Below, piece by piece: positions 9,569 through 17,654 of a stretch of DNA of 64,000 bases. The position numbers and the translations under genes are program-made. The notes under the pieces are model-generated. The model was not told the origin of the DNA and made no database searches. It saw only the letters and a program-made list of their open reading frames with translations. This DNA comes from Selenomonas sputigena_A (GTDB taxonomy: Bacteria > Bacillota > Negativicutes > Selenomonadales > Selenomonadaceae). Position 1 is the first letter of the stretch; each line of letters begins with the position of its first letter. The stretch is from contig NZ_CP194411.1 in NCBI RefSeq assembly GCF_051603425.1, forward strand, positions 1,922,001 to 1,986,000. Reading direction: 5' to 3'.

Positions 9569-9715
9569 AACAAAAGGAAGGGCAAGCCGAGAGGCTCGCC
9601 CTTCCTTTTTGGGATAGAGAAAGAATTAGATTTTCAAGCAGCGTCGTGGCACAGAAGTGTGGAAAGCCCGCCGCTGCCGCTGGCATCAGGCAAGGCTGCT
9701 GGTTTCCCGCCCGAT
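9569..9715 (-). ncRNA. Candidate small RNA, about 145 nt, minus strand
   Basis: The 421-base gap after purL holds a complete small transcription unit on the - strand. A promoter (TTGACC, 16-bp spacer, TATACT, 9749 to 9722) predicts a start near 9715, and the shared hairpin at 9574-9607 with TTTTGTT ends it. The enclosed RNA is GC-rich at its 5' part and can fold GGAAA (near its start) with CTTTCC, with inner GCC/GGC pairing. No open reading frame longer than about ten codons with a ribosome-binding site is seen. I could not match it to SRP RNA, 6S RNA, tmRNA, RNase P or a riboswitch, so the identity is open. Confidence 0.5.
9574..9611. terminator. Bidirectional terminator (purL / candidate sRNA)
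   Basis: Stem AAGGAAGGGC/GCCCTTCCTT, extended with one mismatch to AAGCC/GGCTC, followed by T on the + strand and TTTTGTT on the - strand. It ends purL and also the convergent candidate sRNA. Confidence 0.85.
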
Positions 9716-9721
9716 ACGCAT

Positions 9722-9749
9722 AGTATAGCAGGGGAAGATTAAAGGTCAA
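9722..9749 (-). promoter_or_regulatory. Promoter of the candidate sRNA
   Basis: On the - strand: TTGACC (9749-9744), 16-bp spacer, TATACT (9727-9722). No protein gene lies downstream on this strand before the purL 3' end, so it must make a short RNA or antisense transcript. Confidence 0.6.
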
Positions 9750-9845
9750 GCGAAGGAAGATTAAAGGAGAAGTGCATGGCAAGTTAAAAAATAATTAATA
9801 TTCCCGACTGAATTAGGAGGAAATCTATTCTTTTCTTGACAAAAT

Positions 9846-9854
9846 TGATATAAT
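9846..9854 (+). promoter_or_regulatory. Extended -10 promoter of the DUF2156 gene
   Basis: TGA followed by TATAAT (9849-9854). The TTGACA at 9836 is only 7 bases away and cannot be the matching -35. Transcription would start near 9861, giving a leader of about 108 bases. Confidence 0.5.
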
Positions 9855-9968
9855 GATTTTGCGAGATGTGCCCCGGATGCTGGAAGTGCAGGGATAAAGC
9901 ACCTGCGCCGGCATCCGGTGAACTTTGGCCATTTTGCTTGCTATACAGCGAATGAGAACCGGAGAGGA

Positions 9969-10874
9969 ATGAGTGTCATAGATTTCAAGGAACTGCAAAA
10001 AGAGGACAAGCCGCTGCTCGATTGTTTCTTTCGGGCGCGCTATTATGAGAATTCGCATTTCAATTTCACGAATCTCTATATGTGGCATGAGCCATACAAG
10101 ATCATGTGGGCAAAGGAGGACGATGTGCTCCACCTCAAAGCGGAGTGGGGAGGACGCGAGTTTGCCTTGCAGCCCCTTGGGTCGGAGGAGAAGCTGGCGG
10201 GAGCCGTGGAGCGCTTTCGCAAGTATTTCGAGGCGCAGGGAAAACCGCTTTCTTTTTCAGGGATCGAGCGTTCTTTTGCCGAGGTGCTGAAAAACTGTTC
10301 CGGGATGGATTTCGTCATCGAGCCTGACCGGAACAATTTTGATTATGTCTATCTTGCCGAGGATCTGATCAAGCTTGCGGGGCGCAAGTTCCACTCGAAG
10401 AAGAACCATTTGAACAGTTTCCGCAAGAATTATCCTGAAGCCGAATACCAGCCGATTACGGATGAGATCGTTACGCAGTGTAAGCTGACGATCAATGGTT
10501 GGTACAAGCAGCGCGCGCATGATTTGCCGGACGATCCCTTCATCGCGCTCGAACGGCAGGCCATCATCGAGGTGCTGAACAACTTCAAGGATTTTCGCCT
10601 GAAGGGCGGCGCCATCCTTATCGGGCAGCGCGTTGTCGCCTTTACCTTCGGCGAACAGCTCAACGATGACACGGCGGTCATCCATGTGGAAAAGGCCGAT
10701 CCCGATGTGCGCGGCGCTTATCCGGCCATCAACCAGGCTTTTGTCGAGAATGCCTGGGCGGATATGACGTATATCAACCGTGAGGAGGATATGGGCATCG
10801 AAGGTCTCCGGAAGGCGAAGGAATCCTATAAGCCCGTGAAGCTCATCGAAAAATTCAACGCTTTTTCGGCGTGA
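9969..10874 (+). CDS. DUF2156 domain protein (phosphatidylglycerol lysyltransferase C-terminal-like)
   Basis: A 301-residue cytoplasmic protein of the DUF2156 family, built from two GNAT-like acyltransferase folds and related to the C-terminal catalytic part of MprF aminoacyl-lipid synthases. Typical segments are DYVYLAEDLIKLAGRKFHSK, KKNHLNSFRKNYP, and the end REEDMGIEGLRKAKESYKP. No membrane spans are present, so it is the soluble stand-alone form, whose acceptor is not known. ATG 9969 was preferred to the in-frame GTG at 9918 because a GGAG precedes it and the family begins at this point. The stop overlaps the region of the next gene's ribosome-binding site, suggesting an operon with the EamA exporter. 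Confidence 0.85.
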   Translation: MSVIDFKELQKEDKPLLDCFFRARYYENSHFNFTNLYMWHEPYKIMWAKEDDVLHLKAEWGGREFALQPLGSEEKLAGAVERFRKYFEAQGKPLSFSGIERSFAEVLKNCSGMDFVIEPDRNNFDYVYLAEDLIKLAGRKFHSKKNHLNSFRKNYPEAEYQPITDEIVTQCKLTINGWYKQRAHDLPDDPFIALERQAIIEVLNNFKDFRLKGGAILIGQRVVAFTFGEQLNDDTAVIHVEKADPDVRGAYPAINQAFVENAWADMTYINREEDMGIEGLRKAKESYKPVKLIEKFNAFSA

Positions 10875-10891
10875 GGGGGGAGGAAAATATT

Positions 10892-11791
10892 TTGCGGCTA
10901 GGCGGCAGTTTTTTACTTCTGCTCGCGGCTTTTTTCTGGGGAACGACGTTTGTGGCGCAGTCCGTCGGCATGGAGGATATCGGCCCCTATACATACGGTG
11001 CAGCGCGTTATGTTGTCGCTGTGCCCGTCATACTGCTCATCTGGCTTTTGTTTCGCGGACGGCGTGAGGCAGCGAAAGCTGCGGGGTCGTATCGGGCCGG
11101 CTGGAAGAGCGGCCTTGGGGCGGGGGCGATCATGCTCGCTGCGACGACGCTGCAGCAGGTGGGGATGCAGTATACGACGGTGGGCAAGGCGGCGTTCATC
11201 ACTTGTCTCTACCTCGTATTTGTGCCGCTGGTCACGCTTCTCATCCAAAAGCGCGGCGAACTTTTGACATGGGGCGGGGCTTTCCTGGCGCTTGCGGGGC
11301 TGTATTTCCTCTGCGTCAGCGGAGAAGGCGGATTTTCGCTTGCTGCGGGCGATTCCCTCATGCTCGTGAGTTCTTTTTTTTGGACGATGCACATCCTCTA
11401 TATCGACCGCTTTGCTGCGCTTATCGATGCCATCGAGCTTTCGGCGGCGCAGCTCTTTGTCTGCGCCTGCGGCAGCCTTGTGCTGACGTTTTTTCTGGAA
11501 GAGCCGCAGGCGGCGGGGATTTTGGGGGCTTGGGCGCCGATTCTCTATGCCGGGGTCATGAGTTCCGGTGTGGCCTTCACGCTGCAGATTGTCGGGCAGC
11601 AGTATACAGATGCGGCGCTTGCGGCCGTCATCATGAGCCTGGAGGCCGTTATCGGTGCGCTGGCGGGCGTTCTGCTCCTCGGCGAGCGCATGGACGCCGC
11701 CGAGCTTTTTGGCTGCGCCTTGATGCTTTCAGGCATGCTGTTTGCCCAGCTCGCAGCTTTGAGGAAAGGCCGCAGGGCGGACATTTCCTGA
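10892..11791 (+). CDS. DMT superfamily transporter, EamA family
   Basis: An inner-membrane drug/metabolite transporter of 299 residues with ten predicted hydrophobic spans arranged as two EamA repeats. The first repeat starts LLLLAAFFWGTTFVAQ and the second includes GVMSSGVAFTLQIVGQQYTDAALAAVIMSLEAVIGA, the usual family turn. Start: TTG 10892 has a GGGAGG nine bases upstream; GTG 10871 is in frame and overlaps the previous stop, but its ribosome site would fall inside the previous gene. The substrate, often an amino acid or metabolite for export, is unknown. Probably cotranscribed with the DUF2156 gene. Confidence 0.88.
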   Translation: MRLGGSFLLLLAAFFWGTTFVAQSVGMEDIGPYTYGAARYVVAVPVILLIWLLFRGRREAAKAAGSYRAGWKSGLGAGAIMLAATTLQQVGMQYTTVGKAAFITCLYLVFVPLVTLLIQKRGELLTWGGAFLALAGLYFLCVSGEGGFSLAAGDSLMLVSSFFWTMHILYIDRFAALIDAIELSAAQLFVCACGSLVLTFFLEEPQAAGILGAWAPILYAGVMSSGVAFTLQIVGQQYTDAALAAVIMSLEAVIGALAGVLLLGERMDAAELFGCALMLSGMLFAQLAALRKGRRADIS

Positions 11792-11932
11792 AATGATTTC
11801 CTTTTTTGCAGGAATACCGGGGAAAACGGCGAATAAAAGCAAATGGATAATTAGGATGATTCGAAGCGGGCAGTTTTGCAAGACGAAGGACAATGGATGG
11901 AGCCGCAAGGCAAGAGAGGGGGAGCCGCTTCC

Positions 11933-13081
11933 ATGATGGGAAATGATGCGAAAATCAAGAGAGCGGTAGTTACGATAAAAATTGTCGGTGTGGGCGGAGG
12001 CGGCAACAGCGTCCTCGAGCGTCTCTCCGAAGGAAATGACCTCGATGTGGAGCTCATCGCGATCAATACGGATGCGAAGCATCTGGCGCATATGGAACAA
12101 TGCAATATTCGTACATTGCAGATTGGCAGTGAGCTGACGAAAGGCCTTGGCACGGGAGGTGTGACCGATCTTGGCGAGGCGGCGGCCAAGGGCGATGCGG
12201 AAAAGCTGCGGGAGGCGATGCGCGGCGCCGATCTCGTGTTCGTCACGGCCACCATGGGCGGCGGCGCGGGAACGGGAGCGGCGCCCATAGTGGCAAAGCT
12301 TGCGAAGGATATGGGGATCCTGACGATCGGCGTCGTCACCGTGCCGTTTTCCTTCGAGGGGCCGCGCAAAAAGCGCATTGCGAACGAGGGAATCGCGAAG
12401 CTCCAGGGAAATCTTGACGCCTTGATCGCCATACAGAATGACAACCTCATGAAGCTGCCGGAGAACAAGCATATGTCGCTGGTCGATGCTTTCAAGGCGG
12501 CGGATGATGTCCTGCGCCAGGCGATTCGCTGCATCACGGAGCTCATCCTGACGACAGGCGTCATCAATGTTGATTTTGCCGATGTCACGTCGATTTTCCG
12601 TCAGAGTGAAAGCGGCGATGCGCTGCTCGGCATCGGCAGAAGCCAAATAAGTGCGGTCGATGCGGTGCAGAAGGCTGTGGAAAGCCCGCTCGTCGAGAAA
12701 TCCTTGAAGGGATCGCGCGGCCTGATCCTGAACCTCAGCGGCAGCGCGTCGCTGACGCTTCGTGATGTGGATGCAGCCATGCAGCATGTCTACAACAACA
12801 CGCATCCCGATGTGAACGTCATTCTCGGCCTAGTCATAGACCCGTCATGGGGGCAGACGATTCGTGCGACGATCATTGCGACGGATTTTGTCGATGGCAC
12901 GGTACTCAAGGCGCGTCGCATGGAAGTGCCGGAGAGCAAGCTCAAGGCTGAAAGCATCAGCGGTCTTGAACCACCGGCGTTCATGAACCGTCAGCCGGAG
13001 AAGATGCCGTCCTTTACGCCGCACGCGGATTTTGCCGTGCCGAAATTCTCGCCTGTGCCGCCGCGCCGGGACAAGAAATAA
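11933..13081 (+). CDS. Divergent FtsZ/tubulin-family GTPase
   Basis: A tubulin-superfamily GTPase of about 382 residues. It keeps the FtsZ nucleotide loops: IVGVGGGGNSVLERL near the N-terminus, the tubulin signature MGGGAGTGAAP, and a T7 loop NVDFADV with the catalytic aspartates. It departs from ordinary FtsZ in three places: the loop normally reading GAGANPE is GTGGVTD, the usual dinucleotide-binding NTDAQ is NTDAK, and the C-terminus ends in a basic PPRRDKK without the conserved FtsA/ZipA-binding peptide. There are no division genes beside it. ATG 11933 has GAGGGGGA upstream; ATG 11897 is an alternative. It could be the sole FtsZ or a second, specialised paralogue. Confidence 0.85.
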   Translation: MMGNDAKIKRAVVTIKIVGVGGGGNSVLERLSEGNDLDVELIAINTDAKHLAHMEQCNIRTLQIGSELTKGLGTGGVTDLGEAAAKGDAEKLREAMRGADLVFVTATMGGGAGTGAAPIVAKLAKDMGILTIGVVTVPFSFEGPRKKRIANEGIAKLQGNLDALIAIQNDNLMKLPENKHMSLVDAFKAADDVLRQAIRCITELILTTGVINVDFADVTSIFRQSESGDALLGIGRSQISAVDAVQKAVESPLVEKSLKGSRGLILNLSGSASLTLRDVDAAMQHVYNNTHPDVNVILGLVIDPSWGQTIRATIIATDFVDGTVLKARRMEVPESKLKAESISGLEPPAFMNRQPEKMPSFTPHADFAVPKFSPVPPRRDKK

Positions 13082-13108
13082 GGTTTTGGCGCGAGGAGAT
13101 AAGAAGAG

Positions 13109-13834
13109 ATGGAAGAGAGATTTTGCCGGACGGCAATGCTTCTGGGGGAAGAGGGGATCGCACGGCTTCAGGCGGCTCGTGTCGCCGTCTTCGGCCTCGG
13201 CGGCGTCGGTTCTTTTGCGGCGGAGGCTCTGGCTCGTGCAGGTGTGGGGCATTTCGTGCTCGTCGATCATGACCGGATCTCCCCGTCGAACCTGAACCGC
13301 CAGCTCTTGGCTCTGATGAGCACGGTCGGACGAAGCAAGGCGACCGTCATGCAGGAACGGATAGCGGATATCAATCCCTTAGCCGAGGTTGAGACGATGG
13401 AAGAGTTTTTCCTGCCCGAAAGGGCGGGTATTTTTTTCTCCAAACCTTACGACTATATTGTCGACGCTATCGATACTGTGTCGGGCAAGATTGGCCTTGT
13501 CATGGAAGCCGTGCGAAGGAAGATTCCGATTGTGAGCAGCATGGGAGCGGGGAATAAGCTCGACCCGACGCGCTTCGAAGTTGCCGATATCTATGAAACG
13601 AGCGTCTGCCCCTTGGCGCGTGTCATGCGGCGTGAGCTTAAGGCGCGCGGCGTAAAGGCGCTCCGGGTCGTCTATTCGAAGGAAGTGCCGCGTGCGCCCC
13701 GTTTCGCTGCGTCCGACGGGGCGGGCACAGCCGCCGGCAGGCAGTCCCCCGGAAGCGTCTCTTTTGTGCCGTCTGTTGCCGGACTTATTCTGGCAAGTGT
13801 CGTTGTGCGCGGGATAGCGGCGGAGGAAATTTGA
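13109..13834 (+). CDS. tcdA: tRNA threonylcarbamoyladenosine dehydratase (TcdA/CsdL)
   Basis: An E1-like (ThiF/MoeB/HesA) ATP-dependent enzyme of 241 residues that cyclises t6A at position 37 of ANN-reading tRNAs to ct6A. Evidence: nucleotide loop VFGLGGVGSFAAEALARAGVG, the ISPSNLNRQLLAL signature with its adenylate-binding Asn/Arg residues, DAIDTVSGKIGL, and the TcdA-specific SMGAGNKLDPTRFEVADIYETSVCPLARVMRRELK. The C-terminal SFVPSVAGLILASVVVR is typical. It follows the FtsZ-like gene by 27 bases, so is probably in its operon. A terminator stands 15 bases after its stop. Confidence 0.93.
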   Translation: MEERFCRTAMLLGEEGIARLQAARVAVFGLGGVGSFAAEALARAGVGHFVLVDHDRISPSNLNRQLLALMSTVGRSKATVMQERIADINPLAEVETMEEFFLPERAGIFFSKPYDYIVDAIDTVSGKIGLVMEAVRRKIPIVSSMGAGNKLDPTRFEVADIYETSVCPLARVMRRELKARGVKALRVVYSKEVPRAPRFAASDGAGTAAGRQSPGSVSFVPSVAGLILASVVVRGIAAEEI

Positions 13835-13848
13835 TCACGAGGAAGCGC

Positions 13849-13877
13849 ACGCCCCTTGCCGAGGGCGTTTTCTTTTT
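13849..13877 (+). terminator. Terminator after tcdA
   Basis: ACGCCC/GGGCGT stem (849-854, 863-868) followed by TTTTCTTTTT; its T run overlaps the -35 of the next promoter. Confidence 0.75.
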
Positions 13878-13904
13878 GCATCGATGCAAAAGATATGCTA
13901 TAAT
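13876..13904 (+). promoter_or_regulatory. Strong promoter of the TAXI-TRAP operon
   Basis: TTGCAT (13876-13881), exactly 17 bp, then TATAAT (13899-13904) preceded by TGC, an extended -10. Start predicted near 13911, about 43 bases before the lipoprotein gene. Confidence 0.8.
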
Positions 13905-13953
13905 AGCATACATAATATATAATTCATTTATATTCATTAGGGAGGTTTTCGTT

Positions 13954-14913
13954 ATGAAAATAGGCAGGATGGGAAGGCTTTTTGCTGTGGGGGCTTTCCT
14001 GATTTTCGCTGTGACAGCCCTGGCGGGCTGTGAGAATTCGGGCGGCAATAAGTTCATCAATATCGCTACGGGCGGCACGGCCGGCACATATTATCCCATC
14101 GGAGGCGCCATGGCGGAGATTTTGAACAAGAACATCCCGGGCATGAATGCGAGCGCGCAGTCCACGGGCGCCACGGTCGCCAATATCAACATGCTGAAGG
14201 AAGGCTCGGTCGATCTTGCGATCGTGCAGAACGATATCACTTATTATGCCGTGAACGGCACGGAGATGTTCAAGGACAAGAAGATTGATAACCTGCGCGG
14301 CATAGCGGCGCTTTATCCGGAGACGTGCCAGATCGTCACGCTTGATTCGACAGGCATCCGCAGCATTGCCGATCTCAAGGGAAAGCGTGTGGCCGTCGGT
14401 GCGGCGGGCAGCGGCGCGGAAGCCAATGCACGCCAGATTCTTGAGGCCTATGGGATTACGTATGACGACATTGATGAGCAGTACCTTTCCTTTGGCGAGG
14501 CGGCGAGCGCCCTGAAGGACGGCAATGTCGATGCGGCTTTTGTCACGGCAGGGTTCCCGACGGCAGCCGTGCAGGACATCACCTCGCAAAACAAGGTGCG
14601 TCTCCTGCCGATTGATCCGGATAAGGCTGACGCCTTGATTGCAAAGTACCCGTTCTATACGAAGTCTGTCATTCCGGCCGGTACGTACGGCGGTTTTGAT
14701 GAAGAGGTTCCGGCTGTTTCGGTCATGGCGATCCTCATCGCGACGGACAAGGTGGACGAGAAGCTCGGCTACGATATCACAAAAGCGCTCTTTAATAATA
14801 TCGACAAGCTGCAGGCGGCACATTCCGCGGCCAAGCAGATCACGAAGGACACGGCGAAGAACGGTATGTCGATTGAGCTCAACGCCGGCGCCGATCGCTA
14901 TTACAAGGAATAA
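13954..14913 (+). CDS. TAXI family TRAP transporter solute-binding lipoprotein
   Basis: Extracytoplasmic solute-binding subunit of a TRAP transporter, TAXI branch, 319 residues. The start at ATG 13954 follows GGGAGG and gives a signal peptide with lipobox LAGC (Cys26), so the protein is lipid-anchored outside the inner membrane. Family motifs are INIATGGTAGTYYPIGGAMAEI just after the signal, SVDLAIVQNDITYYA, and GKRVAVGAAGSGAEANARQIL. It is the first gene of a three-gene operon with a DUF1850 protein and the fused permease. TAXI systems are linked to glutamate or other dicarboxylates; the substrate here is inferred only by family. Confidence 0.94.
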   Translation: MKIGRMGRLFAVGAFLIFAVTALAGCENSGGNKFINIATGGTAGTYYPIGGAMAEILNKNIPGMNASAQSTGATVANINMLKEGSVDLAIVQNDITYYAVNGTEMFKDKKIDNLRGIAALYPETCQIVTLDSTGIRSIADLKGKRVAVGAAGSGAEANARQILEAYGITYDDIDEQYLSFGEAASALKDGNVDAAFVTAGFPTAAVQDITSQNKVRLLPIDPDKADALIAKYPFYTKSVIPAGTYGGFDEEVPAVSVMAILIATDKVDEKLGYDITKALFNNIDKLQAAHSAAKQITKDTAKNGMSIELNAGADRYYKE

Positions 14914-14915
14914 AG

Positions 14916-15458
14916 GTGCCGAAGAAAATGCGGACGGGAGGCTGCTTCTTCTTTGCAGTCCTTCTCGTCGCGGTGCTCGGCTATTTCCTGGCACGTCCCC
15001 TGCTCGTCGTGGAAAGTGGGCAGGGGATGATTTATGTTGGAGAGGCGCGCATGGGGCAGCCGATTCGGATACGCTTCATCCATTCAGTACAGAAGACTCC
15101 TGTGGAAGAGGATCTTCGCGTAGATGAGAGGGTGGAAGGCTTCGTGCTGGAGGCGACGCGCTATCAGTCCTTCGGCGTAGGGCTGCCGTTTCTGGAGAAC
15201 GAGGGGAGGTTCCATGCCGAGGGCGACTATTTTGTGCTCGAGGATATGGGACGTCGTTTTCCGCGCCTGTCGCTGCGCACGGGGGTCGGCACGGAACTTG
15301 TGCTGACGGTGGACGGTGAAGAAAAAAGGCTCTACGAAAGCCTTGCGCCGGGAAGCCGCATCGATATCTATATTGCGCCTGTATGGCGCTGGGGAATGAA
15401 AAAACTTTTGGGGGAAACCGTGCAGGAAAATCTGCCCGGGCCTATTGGAAAGGAATGA
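14916..15458 (+). CDS. DUF1850 protein, TRAP-associated
   Basis: A 180-residue protein with an N-terminal membrane anchor (about residues 9-27) and the DUF1850 core: RIRFIHSVQKTPVEEDLRV, then QSFGVGLPF and a C-terminal WRWGMKKLLGE. Members of this family sit almost always between TAXI solute-binding and fused TRAP permease genes, as here, and their role in transport is not established. GTG 14916 follows the previous stop by two bases with AAGGA in position; ATG 14928 is the alternative. Translational coupling within the operon is likely. Confidence 0.85.
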   Translation: MPKKMRTGGCFFFAVLLVAVLGYFLARPLLVVESGQGMIYVGEARMGQPIRIRFIHSVQKTPVEEDLRVDERVEGFVLEATRYQSFGVGLPFLENEGRFHAEGDYFVLEDMGRRFPRLSLRTGVGTELVLTVDGEEKRLYESLAPGSRIDIYIAPVWRWGMKKLLGETVQENLPGPIGKE

Positions 15459-15467
15459 TGTTCCGAT

Positions 15468-17402
15468 ATGTCAGATAAGAAACACGAGGAGCTCGCAAAG
15501 GAGGTCCTGAAAAAATACGATAAAGAGTCCGATGTCATTGAGCATACGGGTTTTATGGCGAAGCTCGTGATGGCCATTGCCATTTCGTTCTCAATATTCC
15601 AGCTTTATACGGCCGTCTTCGGCGTGCTCGATGCGCAGCTGCAGCGTGCTGTCCATCTGGGCTTCGGCCTGACGCTCGTCTATCTGCTCTTTCCGATGCG
15701 GCAGAATTGGTCGCGCGAAAAAGTGCATGTCATCGATATTGTCTTCGCCATTCTGGGTGCAGGGGCGCCGGCTTACATCGTCTTATCCTATCGCAGCCTC
15801 GTGCTGCGTGCGGGCACGGTGACGCCGCTGGATCTTGCCGTCGGGCTGATCGGTCTCGTGCTCGTCATTGAGGCGACGCGCCGTGTCGTCGGCATGCCGA
15901 TGGTCTGCGTCGTCCTGTTCTTTCTCGCTTATGCGTTTGCCGGGCCGTACATGCCGGGGGTGCTCGCGCATCGCGGCTTGAACCTCGACCAGCTTGTCTC
16001 GCATCTCTTTTTCACAACGGAAGGAATCTTCGGGATCCCCCTCGGCGTGTCTTCGACGTTTATTTTCCTGTTTATCCTCTTTGGCGCCTACTTGGAATCG
16101 ACAGGCCTTGGCCGCTTCTTCATTGATTTGGCCAATGCTGTGGCGGGATGGGCGCGCGGCGGCCCGGCGAAGGTCGCCGTGCTCTCGAGCGGCTTGATGG
16201 GGACGGTTTCGGGAAGCTCTGTCGCCAATGTTGCCGGCACGGGTTCTTTCACGATTCCCATGATGAGGAAACTCGGCTATGAGCGTGATTTTGCCGGTGC
16301 CGTCGAGGCAGCGGCTTCGACGGGCGGGCAGCTTATGCCGCCAGTCATGGGGGCGGCGGCGTTCCTTATGGCGGAATTCGTCGGGGTGCCGTACCTCGAT
16401 GTCGTCAAGGCGGCGACGATTCCGGCACTTCTCTATTTCCTCGGCATCTGGCTCGGCGTCCATTTCGAGGCGCGCCGCAGCAACCTCAAGGGCGTGCCTC
16501 GGAGCGAACTGCCCGGAGCATGGGATATCCTGAGAAAACGCGGTCATCTCGCGATTCCGCTCGTCGTCATCATTTATTTGCTCGTTTCCGGCTTCACACC
16601 GATGCGTGCGGCGCTCTGGGCCATTGTGCTTGCCATCGTCGCCTCGTCGCTCAGAAAATCGACGCGCATGAAGCCGATGGAGATTGTGCGCGGCCTGGAA
16701 AACGGTGCGAGGAACGTCCTCGGCGTGCTTGTGGCATGCGCTTCGGCAGGCATCATCATCGGTGTTGTGACGAAAACCGGTATCGGATTGAAGCTCGCGT
16801 CGGCGCTTCTCGATCTTTCCGGCGGCCTTCTTCTGCCGACGATGTTCTTCACGATGGTGACGTCCATCATTCTCGGCATGGGCGTGCCGACAACGGCGAA
16901 CTATGTCATCACTTCGACGATTGCCGCGCCTGCGCTCGTGCAGATGGGCGTGCCCGTGCTGGCGGCGCACATGTTTGTCTTTTACTTCGGCATTATCGCT
17001 GATGTGACGCCGCCTGTAGCGCTTGCGGCTTTTGCGGGTTCGGCCATCAGCGGAGGGCGGCCGCTGCAGACGGGCATAAATGCCTCGAAACTGGCGATTG
17101 CGGCGTTCATCATTCCCTATATCTTCGTGCTCTCGCCTGTTGTGCTGATGATTGACGCGACACCCGTCGGGCTTGTCACGGTGCTTGTTACTTCCGTCAT
17201 CGGCATGATTGGCCTGAGCGCGGCGATGATCGGCTGCCTTGTCCATCCGCTGAATTGGTTTGAGCGCCTTTTGATGTTCGTCGGCGGCCTTCTGATGATT
17301 CAGCCCGGTCTCGTCACGGATCTCGTGGGTTTTGTAATTCTCGTGGGCATCTTCCTCGTACAGCATAGGAAGAGCAAGGCGGAAGCCTGCGGGATCGAAT
17401 AG
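15468..17402 (+). CDS. TRAP transporter permease, 4TM/12TM fusion (DctQM)
   Basis: Inner-membrane permease of 644 residues in which the small (DctQ) and large (DctM) TRAP subunits are fused, the form paired with TAXI binding proteins. A soluble N-terminus is followed by about 16-18 hydrophobic spans. Family segments include SGLMGTVSGSSVANVAGTGSFTIP, TGGQLMPPVMGAAAFLMAE and GMGVPTTANYVITSTIAAPAL. Transport is driven by an ion gradient rather than ATP. It ends the operon; a strong terminator lies about 90 bases after the stop. Confidence 0.95.
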   Translation: MSDKKHEELAKEVLKKYDKESDVIEHTGFMAKLVMAIAISFSIFQLYTAVFGVLDAQLQRAVHLGFGLTLVYLLFPMRQNWSREKVHVIDIVFAILGAGAPAYIVLSYRSLVLRAGTVTPLDLAVGLIGLVLVIEATRRVVGMPMVCVVLFFLAYAFAGPYMPGVLAHRGLNLDQLVSHLFFTTEGIFGIPLGVSSTFIFLFILFGAYLESTGLGRFFIDLANAVAGWARGGPAKVAVLSSGLMGTVSGSSVANVAGTGSFTIPMMRKLGYERDFAGAVEAAASTGGQLMPPVMGAAAFLMAEFVGVPYLDVVKAATIPALLYFLGIWLGVHFEARRSNLKGVPRSELPGAWDILRKRGHLAIPLVVIIYLLVSGFTPMRAALWAIVLAIVASSLRKSTRMKPMEIVRGLENGARNVLGVLVACASAGIIIGVVTKTGIGLKLASALLDLSGGLLLPTMFFTMVTSIILGMGVPTTANYVITSTIAAPALVQMGVPVLAAHMFVFYFGIIADVTPPVALAAFAGSAISGGRPLQTGINASKLAIAAFIIPYIFVLSPVVLMIDATPVGLVTVLVTSVIGMIGLSAAMIGCLVHPLNWFERLLMFVGGLLMIQPGLVTDLVGFVILVGIFLVQHRKSKAEACGIE

Positions 17403-17493
17403 GCGGTGCATAATAACAGGCGGCAGGCAGTCAGACGATGCTCTGCTGGATGGATTAAGTGGGAGAAGAAATCCATAGAAGTTTCCTGATCAG

Positions 17494-17540
17494 AACGAAA
17501 GCCTGTTGCGCCGCAGGGGGAACACGGCTTTCGTTTTTTA
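17494..17540 (+). terminator. Terminator of the TRAP operon
   Basis: Ten-bp perfect stem AACGAAAGCC/GGCTTTCGTT (494-503, 526-535), a 22-base loop, followed by TTTTTTATTTTT. Confidence 0.85.
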
Positions 17541-17576
17541 TTTTTCCTTAAGCAAAAAGGTTAAATTTGTCAAGTC

Positions 17577-17605
17577 TTGAATTTAGGAAAATTGTCGGCT
17601 ATTAT
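17577..17605 (+). promoter_or_regulatory. Promoter of the GGDEF-EAL gene
   Basis: TTGAAT (17577-17582), 17-bp spacer, TATTAT (17600-17605). Start near 17612. Confidence 0.6.
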
Positions 17606-17654
17606 ATATGCATAAAACGAGCTGGGGGAAATTTTCCTGCAAGAGGAGGTTATT

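Noticed and set aside
9569..9715. Candidate sRNA as SRP RNA, 6S RNA or a cobalamin riboswitch
   Set aside because: Compared with the conserved cores (GGAA-tetraloop SRP motif, 6S bubble, B12 box) by eye; none fits.
9836..9854. TTGACA plus TATAAT before the DUF2156 gene as a standard promoter
   Set aside because: The two hexamers are only 7 bases apart; only the extended -10 can be used.
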